A stretch of DNA of 64,000 nt from positions 95,587 through 159,586 of the forward strand of contig VYZI01000564.1 in assembly GCA_013397695.1 (NCBI GenBank), read 5' to 3'. Made by a program: the position numbers and the translations under genes. This stretch comes from Centropus unirufus (taxonomy: Eukaryota; Chordata; Aves; Cuculiformes; Centropidae). Below the pieces are notes generated by a model. It was not told where the DNA came from and did not search any database. It saw only the letters and a list, made by a program, of their open reading frames with translations. Below, piece after piece: positions 1-13,788 of the stretch; positions within the stretch are counted from its first letter, which is position 1, and each line of letters opens with the position of its first letter.

Positions 1-3000
1 AGTAATTAAACAGAAATATAAAGAAAATCTGTACACAATTTATATGGGATCCTCATTCTAGTAGAAGCAAATAATTCTATGAGGTCTCATACAATAACTG
101 TCTCCTTTTGATACCTCAAACTGTGTTAAGAATTTTTTTAAAGTATAGAAGAGATCAAATGCACACTATGCAAATAATATCATTCATTAAGAGCAGTTCT
201 AGCTACAGAGTGCAGACTCTTATTATCTTTATAGCTGTGCTAAAAACTGAGACGTTTTGAAGGATAAAGACAACTAAGCACTTCTCTCATAAATATTTTA
301 CAAAATGAGCAGTTTTTTTCTCCTGCTTTACAAAACCTGTCCTTTTTGATGCATAAATAAAGACTTCCAAAAGTTTACAAAGCCTTGAATAAACACTTCT
401 GATGAGATTTTTAGTGTCCTTAGACTGTGCATATGATCTAGTAATGAGAATTCTCTGCCAGCCACTGGTTATTAGTGGATCTACAGTTAGTAAATGAAGT
501 CTGGTAACAGGCAGGCACAATGTGTAGAACCTCAAAGAACAGTGTATTGAGATCACCAAACTGAAGAATGAATGTGAAAAAAAACCCTGGATAAAAAAAA
601 AAAGTGTTTTAAAAGTAATTATTTGTTTAAAAAAAATACCCTTAAAAGAAAAAAAGCACCTGACTGAATTATCTAAGACAGGTTTTGTATTTGTGGAATA
701 ATTAAACCTCAGAAGAAGCATTACTGAGATAGTAGGGAGTGTAAGGAAGCATGTAATGACAGACATCTCCTGGCTAACACAAATTAGTAAAAGCCAAGTG
801 AAGTCAGCAGAGCCACTTCACATCCTGCCAAATGTGTTTCTCTAGGTACTACTGCAGAAGTCCATAGGGCACTCATCATAACAGCAGCTGAACTAGAGTC
901 CCTAATATAATAGAGCATTTGATCTTGAATGAAATGCTGCAAAATGCTGCCTGAGGAACAAGTGACTGGGGTCTCATTTATGTGTTGCCTCACATGACAG
1001 CTAATGTTCATTCCCAAATGCATCGTTAGCTGAACTTCGCTCATGGCAAAAAAGATGACATCTTCATTTTAACAGCAGCACAAGCCTTTTAAACAGTGAG
1101 ACAGATGTTTGGTCTTACTTTGGCAAGGTTAGGCATTAGGTTTGGCATTAGGTTTTGCTTGTCCCTGGCTGTGGAAGTCAAGTTGGAGGTACCATAGCAA
1201 AGGTGGAACTCCTTAGAATACAATTGCTCTGTGAAACACATGAGATCCATAGAGCAATACATAGCTCCAGGGACTGATGAAGAACAACACCATTTTGCAG
1301 TTAAGGCACTGCATTCACACAGCTAAATCAGAGGCTGCAGTGCCACTTGATGCCAAATGGTTGTGATGTTTACTGATTAATGAGAAAACCATGAGGAAAC
1401 TTGTAGAGCAGCAAAAGAATAAATTATCTCAGAAATCACAACAATTATATACTAATGCAGACTATTATCCTTGGCTATAAAGCTGTTAATTATAGCTCAT
1501 AAACCTAATGAATCATATACCTAAGCACTACTGTATTGCAGTTCTGTAAGTATTGAAGTGCAAATCTATTTCCCTTTACATCAAGGCCGGACAGCATATC
1601 TGTACAGCAGAAAGTCTCTCTGGCATCCTGATGAGTTGGGGTATGTAAGTCAGTGTGCCAATTGGTGGTATCCACACTCCTGCCAGGTCCACTCTTAACT
1701 TTAATATTTTTCCTATCTAAATTTTAATCTTTTATCTTTCAGAGTTAAGACACATTTTTGCTGTCCTTGCACCCTTGCTTTCCCTACAAGCTCCTCTCAA
1801 CAGCATATTCCCATTTACATTGTTTCTCCCAGTTTTGCTAGATTACCCAAATTTATCCTTTATAGTACAATTTCCTAGCCAATGTTGTCTTTATTGGTAA
1901 GATTACTTCAGTATTAGTAGCTTTATGCCAAAATTTCCCCACCAGTGTCCATCCCAAAGTGAAGAAATAATATTTACCATTGCTTTACTTCAGCCTTGAT
2001 TCCCCTGCCTAGTTCTATTCAAGCAGGAGCAAATTCTCCTGTGTGCACCGTTAACATACAATGGCAACCGAGTAACTGTTTTTGCGCTTCTGCTACACAC
2101 ATAACCCTGTGCACACACGCAGTACGGGCTTGGTCAGCTGCAGCAGCAATAACCACTCAGCTTTTAAAAGAAGCAGCAATCTACTCTTCATATTTCTGTC
2201 AATGTGACCAAGAAAAACTTCTAGTTTATATGTGACTTCAAATTTTCATGAGCATAACCACCACCTGATTCAGACCTTCATTTCCATTTTCTCCAAGCAA
2301 AGCCCAGGACCTCTCCAGGCAGGGAATGAAGATGAATTTCAAAAATGAAAACATGTCTCACTTTTTGGAAAAAAAAAGCCACTGGTCCAATTTTTCTTTA
2401 AGTTCTAGGTAACTTCTTGGTGGGCAGAGTAAATAAAGAACTGAAAATATAATGGAAATTTCCCTCTTTCTTGTATAACTTCTTTGTTTAGTGCTGGAGG
2501 ACAACATTCAGCTTGTGAATATATGTTATGTATTACACGTGTGAGGTGACGGGGCCTGGTTGATAAGCCTGAAATTATATGTGACCCATGGATGGTTCAT
2601 ATGCTGTTGCTATGTGCAATGTTCAATCTGTGACTTCAATCTGTAGAGTTGTGTTGTAGTATTTCTAATAAATGAGTGATAGAAAGTGCTGTTTTTTAAT
2701 GATAAGGAATATCCCACTGCTTCCTCTTCTGTTCTTCTAGGACCTTGAACATGTTCTGGAGGGAGAGTGGGGACTTGGGGGGCGATGAGGGGGACGACAG
2801 TAAGAAGCTGCAGCCAGACTCTGCTTTTTGAGGTGATATCATTTGTTTGTATGATGTTATAGAAGCTAAGTGTCTCACAGCAAGAGAGAGAGACCTCGCC
2901 AATGGGTAGAACTGCTGCGTGGGCCTCCAGTTGCATCCTCCAGATCCTCACTGTGGAAAAGAAAGGGGTCTCCAATGAGTGTAGATCTGGAGGATGTTTA

Positions 3001-3206
3001 GGCAATTGGTGATGTATTCTTAATCACTGTACTTATTCTCTCATGGTAATGATTAGACATGTTGCCTTTACAAGCTGTTACTGTTAATTTGTGATTAATC
3101 ATTACTAATCACTTACTTCTTTTCTTGCTTTACAATTTAGGTAAAACTTGATTTCAAGCGGCCTGGATCCTGTTCTTGATTTCACCAAGGGCCCCTAAGT
3201 ATTTTA
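1..3206. other. Non-coding AT-rich unique sequence
   Basis: No gene recognised. Open frames here (up to about 160 codons at 287-766 on the minus strand) are low-complexity translations of A/T-rich DNA, rich in Phe, Leu, Ser and Ile, and match no family I know. The stretch holds homopolymer A and T runs, a 12-bp tandem duplication near 1132 and a roughly 10-bp repeat of AATGCTGC near 933-950. No CpG island or core promoter is evident. Confidence 0.75.
1132..1155. repeat. 12-bp perfect tandem duplication
   Basis: The unit GGCATTAGGTTT occurs twice head to tail (1132-1143 and 1144-1155), and a partial TTAGG copy lies just upstream. It looks like simple replication slippage in unique DNA. No function is suggested by its surroundings. 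Confidence 0.9.
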
Positions 3207-3306
3207 CAGATATTTGGGATTTTATAATCCATTGCTTTGCAAATTTCAGGATTGGAAGATCCTCTGATGTTATAGATATTTCGGATTTTGTAATCCCAAA
3301 TATCTG
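3207..3306. repeat. Cluster of direct and inverted copies of a 14-15 bp motif, with hairpin
   Basis: CAGATATTTGGGATT at 3207-3221 has an exact reverse complement at 3292-3306. A second direct copy, AGATATTTCGGATT at 3274-3287, faces the inverted copy across a 4-nt loop (3288-3291). Together they make a 32-nt hairpin (3274-3305) with a 14-bp stem and one mismatch. The DNA after each direct copy is also loosely similar: TTTCAGGATTGG near 3246 and TTTCAGGACCTAGG near 3330. This suggests an old local duplication of about 65-80 bp. It could instead be a remnant of a small palindromic transposon, but no terminal repeats or target duplication are visible. Confidence 0.8.
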
Positions 3307-5328
3307 CTTTTATGATCTTGCTTTGTAGATTTCAGGACCTAGGATCCCTTTGATTCTACTGAGTCTGGGGACTTCTCTGTGGTAAAAAACACATGCTAAC
3401 ATAACAGATTTCTAATTCTTTACTCCTCGGCAGTTGCTTCACCCACATAATCTCTGTCAGAATTCTGGGGTTTGTGTTAGTTAACTTTGCTGTAGAAGTA
3501 AGATATCCCACAGGCTTTGTCTTGCAAAATTAAGTTGCCCTCTTCCTTCCCCAAAATCAAAATAACGCAGAAGTCTTTTCTGTTGCAATGCCCCAGAACA
3601 GCTTTTGTGCTTACATTTCGAAACGCACAGCATGCACATCTCCAGTATGCAACTTTGTTCAAGCCACAGCTGTTTCTGATGTATCTGTACAAGGGAATGC
3701 AAAAGTGTTTCCCAGAACCCAAATCCAGAACCGCGTCCTGTGTGCGTCCCAGGTTGCCTGCACAAGATAAAGCACTGAAGAAAACAAACCCTTCCAAAAC
3801 AAACGTGAACAGGCAGGACAAAAGCACTAATATAAACAGAACTAAGGAGTCATGGACTGCAGCAAGTACTGAAGGTAAACATTCAATCTTCTGTTCATTT
3901 CTCCCTCTCGGGCCTGTCTCTTTCCAGTTCTCACTTTTGCTATTATACCTTTTACCTTTATTTTACTGCTGCTCTGAAAACATTACTTTCTTTTTGTTCT
4001 TTAAAGTTTGTGTCCAGTCAACAGTCTGGGATGGGTGTTTTGCATGAGCAATCAGTTCCACCACCAAAATAATCACTGTAAACTAATCTGAGATGAGGAG
4101 TGGAGCAGTGTACTACTGTCAAAGAAAAGGCAGTATAATGGTCTCAACAAGGAGCAAAAGAGTCAAAACTGTAAATTTTTTTCTGGTTAATATTTCTGGA
4201 CAGCCATGAATAACAATGTTTTTTGTTTACTGGGTCTGGTTTCCAGAAAGAAAACATAGTGAGAGAAATTATGATTAGCAATTGTTTATGTAATAAATTT
4301 CAGTTTTGTTTGACATTGGCACACTTACTCTGTTTTGAAGGGATTATCAGAGAGATTTTGATATTTTATCCCAGTAGGTGGAATTAAAAACATGTTTCAC
4401 ACAAGAACTCAGGAGGACTAACCAGGCTAATGACAATCATTAATAGATTCATACAGCTGTATGCAATGGACAACAGTTGGGGTTTTTTTTCCCATTATAT
4501 AAATATTCTGAATACAGAAGTACTTGGTAGGGAGTCGCAACAGAGTTGTGAACTAATATTACAATGAATAAAGAACAAGCATTGTTCTTTCTTCCCCAAA
4601 ATGCCTATAAAATGTTATACTTAATAAAATATTTTCTATACACATAGTAACACATTACAACTGACATGAGAGGTGATTTCAAATAACGCAGAGACAAAAT
4701 ACCACAATTACCAGATTAACAGCACCTGTAATAACATCATTTTGAAGAAGAAAATTATATAGAATGTCACTATATTTCTCTCAAAAGTTGGTTTTCCTCT
4801 TCAGACAATATGCAGCTTCTACATGCTAAGTATGAATGGCATATCAACTGAGAAAAATAAATGTAGGAGTTATGAATTGTTAATACCTGCTTTTGTTCTA
4901 TGGCTAGGAAGATACCTAATTTCTAAAAATTTGAGAAAAGGCCCTGGGAGTTAGTAATGGCTAGTCCAGCACATACTTTTTGATCAAAAAGTAATTTAAG
5001 AATATACATATTTCTTTGCTTCTCTGTGAAGTCTACACAACAATAAGAATATGGTTGTTACTTGCATACTTATTAGTTTTCTTCGGCATTAGTGTAATTT
5101 TCAGTGAGATTCTAAGCTGATTTAAGAGAAATAAGTTTGGTCACTGCTATCCAAAGAAAATCAAATTTGGCATCATTAACAGTTACATTTTACTTATTAA
5201 TACTGTGTTTTCATGATTTCACCAAAAATCATGATTACACTTTCAGTGTCAGAGAAAACATTTACGATGCACAGTTTTAATATTTTTTTAAATGCCAGTT
5301 TTGGTATTTCTTCTAAATTAGAAGCACA
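3307..5328. other. Non-coding sequence with a slightly CpG-richer patch near 3560-3780
   Basis: No gene recognised. The patch around 3560-3780 is less AT-rich than its surroundings and keeps several CpGs. It is open on both strands (3517-4047 plus, 3477-3827 minus). Neither translation has recognisable motifs. The plus-strand frame ends in a run of hydrophobic residues encoded by pyrimidine-rich DNA. I see no convincing exon boundaries. The rest is AT-rich unique DNA. Confidence 0.6.
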
Positions 5329-5382
5329 AAATTCCAGTATTGGAATTTCCTGTATTGGAATTTCCAGTATTGGAATTTCCAG
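5329..5382. repeat. 15-bp minisatellite containing GGAATTTCC boxes
   Basis: About 3.6 copies of a 15-bp unit (TATTGGAATTTCCAG) run head to tail with very few mismatches. Each full unit carries the palindromic core GGAATTTCC, at 5342-5350, 5357-5365 and 5372-5380, so the cores are exactly 15 bp apart. A near-variant, GGAAAAATTCCC, follows at 5382-5393. The core resembles NF-kB/Rel binding sites, which is a sequence resemblance only. Because 15 is a multiple of three, the array translates as a five-residue repeat on both strands, but there is no sign of a gene. Confidence 0.9.
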
Positions 5383-8300
5383 GAAAAATTCCCATCGTTG
5401 TCTGTGAGCATTAGGACACATCTTTCAAAAAAAAAAGGAATTTTAAAGTAATAATGAAGTTACAAACTACGTTGATAGTATGAACATTTGAAGACAAGCA
5501 TTTCTGTTTCTACCAAATTCAGTGATCAAAACATGATTGAATTCACAGGAACAGCATAAAAACAAGAGCTCAGTTCCTGAAAGACCTGATGTTGCACTTG
5601 AAATGTGAGCATGTTAGGATAGCAAACAAAACTCCAGACTAGTGGGTCCAGCCTAATAGATCCATATACTCTATTCAGTTTAAGATCCCTTGTTCATTTT
5701 CTTCTGTGGAAAAAAGATAAGACAGTCACATGTTGGATGATATTTGATTACTTCAATTTTCACTTCAGTACAGATGTTCTGGAGATGTTTGTAGGAGGAA
5801 CAGATACAAAATGCACTATGTTTAAGCAAATTTTTCCTAGAAGCATGAAATTTTTGTTAAAGTTTGTAAGGGTGGAATCTGTGAGAGGAAATGAGCCATT
5901 TACTTGCTGCATGAGACTCAGTGACATGATCCAAGAGAAGACACCAGCACCTGCATGTCCTTTGCTGAAGGAGAGCATTCTAGTTTCTTAGTCTTTGAAT
6001 TTTGTCAATTAAACATTACTAGATATTCAGAAAGGAAAATTAAAAACAAGCAAACAAACAAACAAAAAAGAAATCTTGACAGATTTTTATAGCCCCGAAT
6101 AAAGATGGGAAAAGAAATATCTTTAGGATGGGAATGGGTAGATCTGTTCATGAGTTCTGCCCTCCCAACCAGATCTCTTGAAGAGAAAGCAGTGAAGCAT
6201 AGAATTACCAAATATAAAACTAAGGCTTGGTCCTTTAATACTGAATATGTTCTTATTACACTAACCTAGGTTCCAGAATTCACATGTGCCTTGATTTCCT
6301 GTCTCCTAATCTCTTTCGTCGTTTACCAGAGGGGCATGGACAGTATAACTCAGCTTCGTGTCTTTCATGTTTTCTCCAGAAATAAAAAGACTCGCAGTTC
6401 CTTCTAGCCTAAAGGGGTTAGGTTTGTCATTATAGGAGGGAGTGGAGAGAGTATATTTTAGCATTTGCTTTCAGCCTTCAAAGGTCTCAACAAAATCCAT
6501 AAATAATGGATAGATTAATTATTATTGGTGAAGAATTCAGACAGTATGGTGATAAATGCTTGCAAGATAGCACATTCGTTAGGATGTATTCAGAGCCATT
6601 AATTCAACACTGGAGAGCAAAAACTGCCTTGAAAGACAAACAGGAAACAACACACATTTTCAGTGAGGTAGAATAAGGGTGGTTGTTTGTTTTGGGGTTT
6701 TTTTTTCGATTCTTTAAGGTCATGTCAAAATACATGAGGGTTAAAAAAAATTCAGTGAGGTGTGCTTCCAATGGAATATTTTCAGCAGTTCTTAGATAAC
6801 TGATGATGTACCAATTTAGATACTAGATAGAATGCTGGTCAGATTCCTTACACTTAATTCATATGAAATTCATTATGAAAACATAATTCTTTTGGGGCAT
6901 GCAGAAAATATGTAAAATATAACTAAAAAATTTATAGTGACATTTTTTCCACACTCTCAACTGCTAAATTTACAGTGAAATTACTGAAACGTCTTTGAAA
7001 TTTGAGAAGAAAGCAGTTACTTTTGAAATATACGGCCAAGATACAATTATAAGACAAAGATTAACCACTTATAGAAACTACAAATCAGCATGCAGGCTTA
7101 TATTTCTGAAGAAAGAAAACTCTGGGCATAATTAATAACTGAGTAATATGCCAAAAATGATTACAGGTCTAGATTTAGAACTTAGTGATTTTTTAATTCT
7201 CCTATGTTATTATGTTGTGCTTCTTTGAAGTCTACAACTTTAAGTATAGAAAATTTCAGTTACAACTAGTATAAGAGAAAATGTTACATAACAATATAGA
7301 TCTATTTATAGATGCAATTATTGTATTAATATGACTTTTAGAAAAGTATAGATTGTGGCTCACAGTTATGCTTAAAACATTAAGATCAGTCTTAACAATA
7401 GACAAGGAATTTCTCAATAAAACCATCCAAATTTTATAGAACTACAGCATACCCTCAGTTTTAGCTAGGGTGGCAGAAGTTATAAGACTTCAAAATCAGT
7501 GAAGGGTTATTTGAACACTTCAGGCATACAAAAGGATTTTTGCCTTATCAGTACAGGGAACAGAACCACCTAAATAAGTAGAGAATTGGATAATGGACAA
7601 TCTACATTTTTTTCATGGGTCAACATGTAGTACTGCATGAAAAGTTAAATAAGAAACTGAAAAGACCTGGCTATATATGACTTAGCAAAACAGGAGTGCA
7701 TTTTGAGAAAAGGTTCTATAGAAAGGTTTATCTTTTACAGGCTTTCCTCACAGACCATAATTTATTGCTAGATAATACTATGCTTTCTAGGTATCCCCAC
7801 AGAGTACAGACAGACAAGTATGAACTTCTTCTCAAAAGGTAGCGATCTGGGATTGTGAGTGAAAATCATGATTCTGACCCAACATTTTACTTCTTCCAGG
7901 CAAAATCACACAGAATAAAGCATTCTTAAAGAAGAACCGCATTCCATTCTATGTCCTGCTACTGATCTCCTTTAAAATAAACTTTTAACTAGTTTGGTCC
8001 CAAAACATTTTCTCTAAAAAATTAATCCCTAACCATGGAAACATAGAAACCTAGGAACAACAAATAATCCCAAATGAATACAGAATGAAAATTTTGGGAA
8101 ATACTGAGACAGCACCCAAAAACTATCTGTTTGGAGCTTATCGAAGGAAAATTAGTTTTAAGATGGCCTTCTTCATGGTTCATAGAGATGCAAGCACACT
8201 GGAGTTTATATCTTGCTGGCAGACTGCTGAGAGGCATTTTATCCTCCTCCCATCTTCCAGGTGCTCTCTCAAAATGCAGTTTTATAAGCAGAATCTAATT

Positions 8301-11300
8301 CTAGGCACTCATTTAGACCTGGGAAAAAGTCACCAGTCAACACAGAGGAGCAGGCTGACAAAGACTAGCTCTTGACAGAAAGATTCAGCAGACACAAAAT
8401 GTTCACTTCAGAGTTCATTGACATAGAGGATGAAGAAAAGCACCTGCTGTTCATGAGCAAGATGTATTTTCTCAGGGGCAACCATAAAATAGAACCTGCT
8501 TGATCACACAATCATCACATTAGGATGCTGGAAATGAACACTGGCAAGTGTTCTTCAGGGGCTTTCTACTTCTGTTCTGGGAAAGAAGTCTGAGCTGCTC
8601 GTCTTTCAGGGTTTGGGTTTTTTTATGTTTACCTGGTGCAAATTGCAGTAGTCAAGGGAACCAGAGGCTTCTCTTTTTTTGATTAACACAGAGTTATTCA
8701 GACTTAAGAGAGTGCATGGGGCTGTGGGACAGAGAAGAGGGAATTCTGTCTGGGAGAGCTACAGTCCTGTGGAGAGGTCCTACTGCACAATCTGACAAGG
8801 ATGAATGCTCTACATCTTTCATTGTGCCTGGCAGTTCATTATTCGGTTCACATCTGCCATGTATGGTCGAAACATATTAAGTGATAGTAAAATTTCCTCA
8901 AAAAACCAACCATTTGTCTTCATAAAACAGGGAGAACATTGAGGGGCAGGGGTTAAAAACCTTTTCCAAGCATCATGCTTTGTGCTTTCTTGTTTCTTAC
9001 GTGGGCATTTCTGTGTGTCACAACTCTGACAAGCCCTCACTGGCTGCATTCACAGGATGCACCTTGCCTATATATGCAGACATACCAGGGAAATCTGGGG
9101 ATTTAAATGTCATCTTTCTGACATCTACCTTCCAAGATGAATAATCCCTTTAACCCAGCCCACTTCATCCCATCTCTCACATAAACCACAACTATTCTGT
9201 TAAAGCTTTTCGTCTGCTTCAGTTAGATTTATGTTATTACAAGTCTAAATTTCACTTTTTCACTTTTGATTCAGGGAATTATTTTGTTTGTTTTTATTAG
9301 TAGTACTATTATTTAGTAGCAAAAACAAGCATGAAAGCATCCTTCCTGGCAGCTTCTGTGACTGCAGTGAGTAAAGTTGCAACCCTTTGGGACTAAGCGG
9401 GTGATTGTCTTGGCCTATTCATCCTCTTATGGTATTGAAAATTACAGAGAAGGAAAAAGAAAACATGTAATGCAGGAGATGCTCCCTTCCTCTTCCCTTC
9501 GCGCTTGCAAGTAACTCTTTCTGCGCTAATGAGCAGTCCTGCTCGCAGTAACTTATTCAGTCTCCCAGAGCACTTGTGTTTCTGCTAGATAGAAAGATTT
9601 GTCTCCTCTCTTAGCATTTTTATCCATAACGTGACAATAGGAAGCCAGTTTTGTCTGTGAAATTGTCTCGCATTTTTCCCTCAGTGCTCAAGTCCAGGGG
9701 TCCACCCAAGTATCAAGGGAATGAGACAGTCCTTTGCATTATGTCATTCTGCTCCTTTCCTCAAAGATATTTATCTCGGGTTTTAGACTTGGTGGAATGG
9801 GCACTGCCCAGTTTGCAGCATTACAGTTCTGACATCCCAGGAATGTCTCTTGGACACTGATGCAAAGCAAGTGCCCTTATGTGAAAGAAGTTCTGACTTC
9901 TCAAACCTCTGCCTGGGTTCTTCTTAGCCAAGATAGCACAGTTTTCAGTCCACCTAGAGACCCCTGACTGTTTTTATGATTTCTACAAAATTCCTGGGCC
10001 CTTAAGGTGGTGAAAAAGTTGCAGAGAGAGAACTTATTAAATATGTATTAATTACATACCTACAGTTGCCCACAGCTAATCAGAAATAACCACAATGGTT
10101 TAATGGAAAAAAAACCCCAACTTTACAATAAATTAACTAGTTCACAAAAAAAAAAGCTCCAAACTGACCGGTTCTATTTTAACCATGGAAATACTAACAA
10201 TAATTTCATTTACATGAATAAAAGTGTTCAAAATGGAATATGTGAAGGAAGAAACCTAGTAAAAAGTACAGCTAATAAAATTAACGAGTGGGAAGATTCT
10301 CCACATAAAATATATAAAGACTAAAGTCTATATAGAGTTAATTGATGCTGTGAAATTTCAGAAGGGCTTTGGATAAGATGCTTCATGAGGTAGAAAATTA
10401 ATAGCTCATGTGTGATCTATTGCATTTAATAGTGCCCAGGGTCAAAAAACAGCCAAATACCTGCAGCCAAGCAGAGAGCTCTGATTCATATTTACCATAG
10501 AGTTAAAATAAAGTTTTAAAATTTATCTGAAGGTTTTAGGAGCATATGCCCTATTTTCACAAAACCATCTGCAGCTTTTAGCAGTTTTTATTTCAATGGC
10601 CCCACTTATACAGAGGCACAGGAATATGTTGCTTGAAGGAGGGCTGTTCCTGACCCTCAGGCAAACCCCAACTACACCCCTTTTCTGAATTTTTCTTGAC
10701 CAATGACAATCATCCCCTGTCTGACAGATTTTCTTGAAAAGGGGCATTTGAGTGCACAAGGAGGGAGGAAGTAATAATATCTGCCAGCTGAGTCCCAGGT
10801 CTCAGCAGCTGGAAACAAGAATTAGTGGCATTTCATAAGGTACATCTGCCCCACTGAGTAAATTCAGAAACAACAGTGCATCAAAGTCTCCCCAGTGGCA
10901 AGAGCCTAGACCAGAAAACCTATTTAATTATTAAAATACATTTGAGAATTATATTCTAAGTTAATTTTGAAAACAGCACTTTGATATACATGATGTGCAA
11001 ATACCAAAACAAAATTCATAGTTAAAGCCCTTTTCTTTTTGAACACTCTTCTGTTCACATTTCAAAAAAAAAAAAGCAAGGAATCACTGTGAACTCCTCT
11101 TCATTGTAACTTAGCCCCATTTCTACTCAAACCCCTTATTCTCAGGTATATATTGAGGTATTAATAATTCTGCTTCCTCAGCCCTTCTTTCTATTTGATT
11201 TCCTTCTTTTTTATTCAGAATTAACCTATGAGTTTAAAATAATATCAGCCAGAAGCATATATATAGGCATTATTTTATGAACATGCAGGCTGAGTGATCA

Positions 11301-13788
11301 CATCAGCTTAATTTCTTTAGGGAACAAATCTACACTTCTTTTTTTATTAAACAGTGAAGATATCAGGAACACAGGGCTATCTATGCAACTTGTGGATTGT
11401 CCATACTGTATTTGATCACATGAAATTTAATCATTTTTAAATTTAAATGAGTCTCTAGCACTCTGAGGATTGAGAGAGTGTCTATTTAAAAAGAGACAGA
11501 TGGCCAGTTTTTATCTAGCAGTTGCATTCCTCTTCTTCAACCTGCAAAGCTCACTTTTAAGTGAGAGGGTGGGTGGATCCCATTCCTTATTTTAGCTCCT
11601 GTTCCTCTTACATTCTTGACCAAGGAATAGAAATCAATATATTTGGAGGAACACTGCAAGATGCTGCTGTGGAAAATGGCTGCTTATCTGTTGCTGCAAG
11701 TAGATTCCATTATTTGATTAAAAAAAAAATGGTTATTCTTCATCCCCATGACTGACTGTGCTCTAGAGATAAATTTTTGGCCAGACTTTGTAAAACATGA
11801 GGGAAACAGAATACACTCTCATTGTGGGAACAAGGCTGGGGAACTTTTACAAACTCTTCAGTTCTTTTTCTTTTTTTTGGCATAAGCTTGTGCATCTTTG
11901 CATTTCTTATGACACAGTTTGGTCACTGAAACTACTTACACTTCTATCAATTAATTATAAGCACTTATTCACAAGGCAGTGGGGGATGAAGAAGCAGTTA
12001 GTTGGGGATTACTTTCATCTGGGTATTTCTTAGACATTGCATGTGAGCAAGTAGAGAGATGATGCCTTGATTTGCTGGTGATCAATCACACTCCAGGCAG
12101 CCAGCACACAAATCAGAACTGATAATGTTCTTCCATGGCATACTGTTCTCTGAAGCAAAATAGAACTAATTTTTAAATTATTCTTCTCTTTTTATCCACC
12201 AGAGGACGAAATCAGGAGCTTGGGAAAAAGCGTAGTCCAAGCAAATCTTACAGCTGAGAAGACATCAATACTTATAGACCTACTCAGGGTTTACAAACAC
12301 TGCACAGTAGGGCACCTCAAAACAGGATTGGCTAAGGATAAAAACAGGTTAAAAGCCATAATTTGTCAAGAACATTGATGTTTCTGGCAATATGGAGTTA
12401 CTCACAACGCTGATCATTATGTACACTGAAGGGTGCATAGAGCAGCTTTGGAGGTAAAGAGTGAGAAAAGAAAAGTATCAGGAAACAGCACAGATAACAG
12501 CTTCCTCTTACTGTGTAACACACACTGACTGAAGAGTTATGCTGAGCAGAAGACTACCTGTGCAGATGGGTTGATTGTCACATGGGCTTTGCACACCATC
12601 CTGCATCATATGTCTCTCTTCCTAGTGCAGACATTACCAAAGCCAATCCAGGCTCCAGTGCCCAGCCTAAACATCTAGGTAGAAAAGTCTTTGGAGGAGC
12701 TTTCAAAATGGAATGTCCTGCCTCGTTTAAGTCTCTAATTTCCAGCAAAGTAAGCCCCATACCTGCAAACCTCTGTAACCAGGAAGACGCAGGTCTAGGC
12801 TATAGTTTCATATCTGGCCAGACCTTTAATTACATCTCTTCCCAACTGAGTTCAGGAAGGCAGGAATATGGAGGGCAAAATACCCATCACCATCTTAAAT
12901 TATTCCCTTGCAGTGAGAGGGATAATTGTGAGGAGGAAATACAGAAAATACAGAAAATTAATACTTAAACAAAATACCATGGAAAGAAATTTATCTGAAG
13001 GATGTTGACATGAATGTATATCAAGAATTAATTACAGAAAAAAAAAAATTGTAAAAGCTTAGCTGCCAGAAAAAAAGATACGGGCTCCTTATCCAGCTAC
13101 ATCGCATTTTATTACCAGAAAGCTACAGTCAAGTGTGTGTAACATCAACAATCCTGTCCCAAACTTACTGTTTCTAGAAAACCTCCCTTGGTAGTTATGT
13201 TTATGCAATAGTTAATCACAGATTCTACTCAGCCTTAATATCACAGTGGTGTATTACTGGGCCCACACAAGTGAACAAAACTGTGCGGCGCATCTCCTCA
13301 GCCCCTCAATCTCTGCAAACCCCATACCTATTGCTCCTCTAAAATTTTTGAGACTTTTTAGCTCAGCTTATCTTTTCATTTCAGTATAAACAAAGCTCAA
13401 AACTACTTTAAATTAACAGGCTTAGATTTAGTGCCTTCTTTGAACTCACAGCTTAGAACAAGGAGACAAGAAAGAAGTAAAAAACATAAGCTCATTTTCA
13501 GCGTTCCTATGGTCGAAGGTGTCTTCAGGTAGTGAGAACTGATGACTGAGTGTGGAAATACATAGATTAGACATATTTAAAATCTAAATGATCATTGTGT
13601 GGATTGTGGTTTTATGTCTCGCTTCTTTAAGGATCATAGCACCATTTAACTAATAGAAGATAACCTATAATGTTAAAAGTAGCTACTGTTACTGAAACGA
13701 CAGCATATTTTATTAGAACAGATGTTCTGCAAATGATCAGGGAATAAAGAAAGCAGTCATTGTTTTGACGCTGTTTAAAGGGCAAGAG
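5383..13788. other. Non-coding AT-rich unique sequence
   Basis: No gene, RNA gene or mobile element recognised. The stretch contains a short (CAAA)n tract at 6047-6069, scattered A/T homopolymers (for example near 10145, 11065 and 13035) and frames under about 130 codons with no family resemblance. A somewhat CpG-containing patch lies near 9490-9560. The segment at 12578-12970 is open on both strands, but neither translation is recognisable. Confidence 0.7.
6047..6069. repeat. (CAAA)n simple repeat
   Basis: Four CAAA units followed by an A run. It is a short microsatellite in AT-rich DNA with no element attached to it. Confidence 0.85.

Noticed and set aside
287..766. 159-codon minus-strand open frame
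   Set aside because: Translation is Phe/Leu/Ser-rich, arising from A/T homopolymers. No domain, promoter or splice context.
2747..2756. GAACATGTTC palindrome resembling a p53 half-site
   Set aside because: A single isolated half-site with no neighbour at the required spacing. Expected by chance in 64 kb.
5197..5421. Frames with Ile-Gly-Ile-Ser or Ile-Pro-Ile-Leu-Glu repeats
   Set aside because: They are translations of the 15-bp minisatellite, whose period is a multiple of three.
12578..12968. Overlapping plus (128-codon) and minus (60-codon) frames, considered as an exon
   Set aside because: No recognisable domain and no convincing splice sites. The sense and antisense openness fits chance in less AT-rich DNA.
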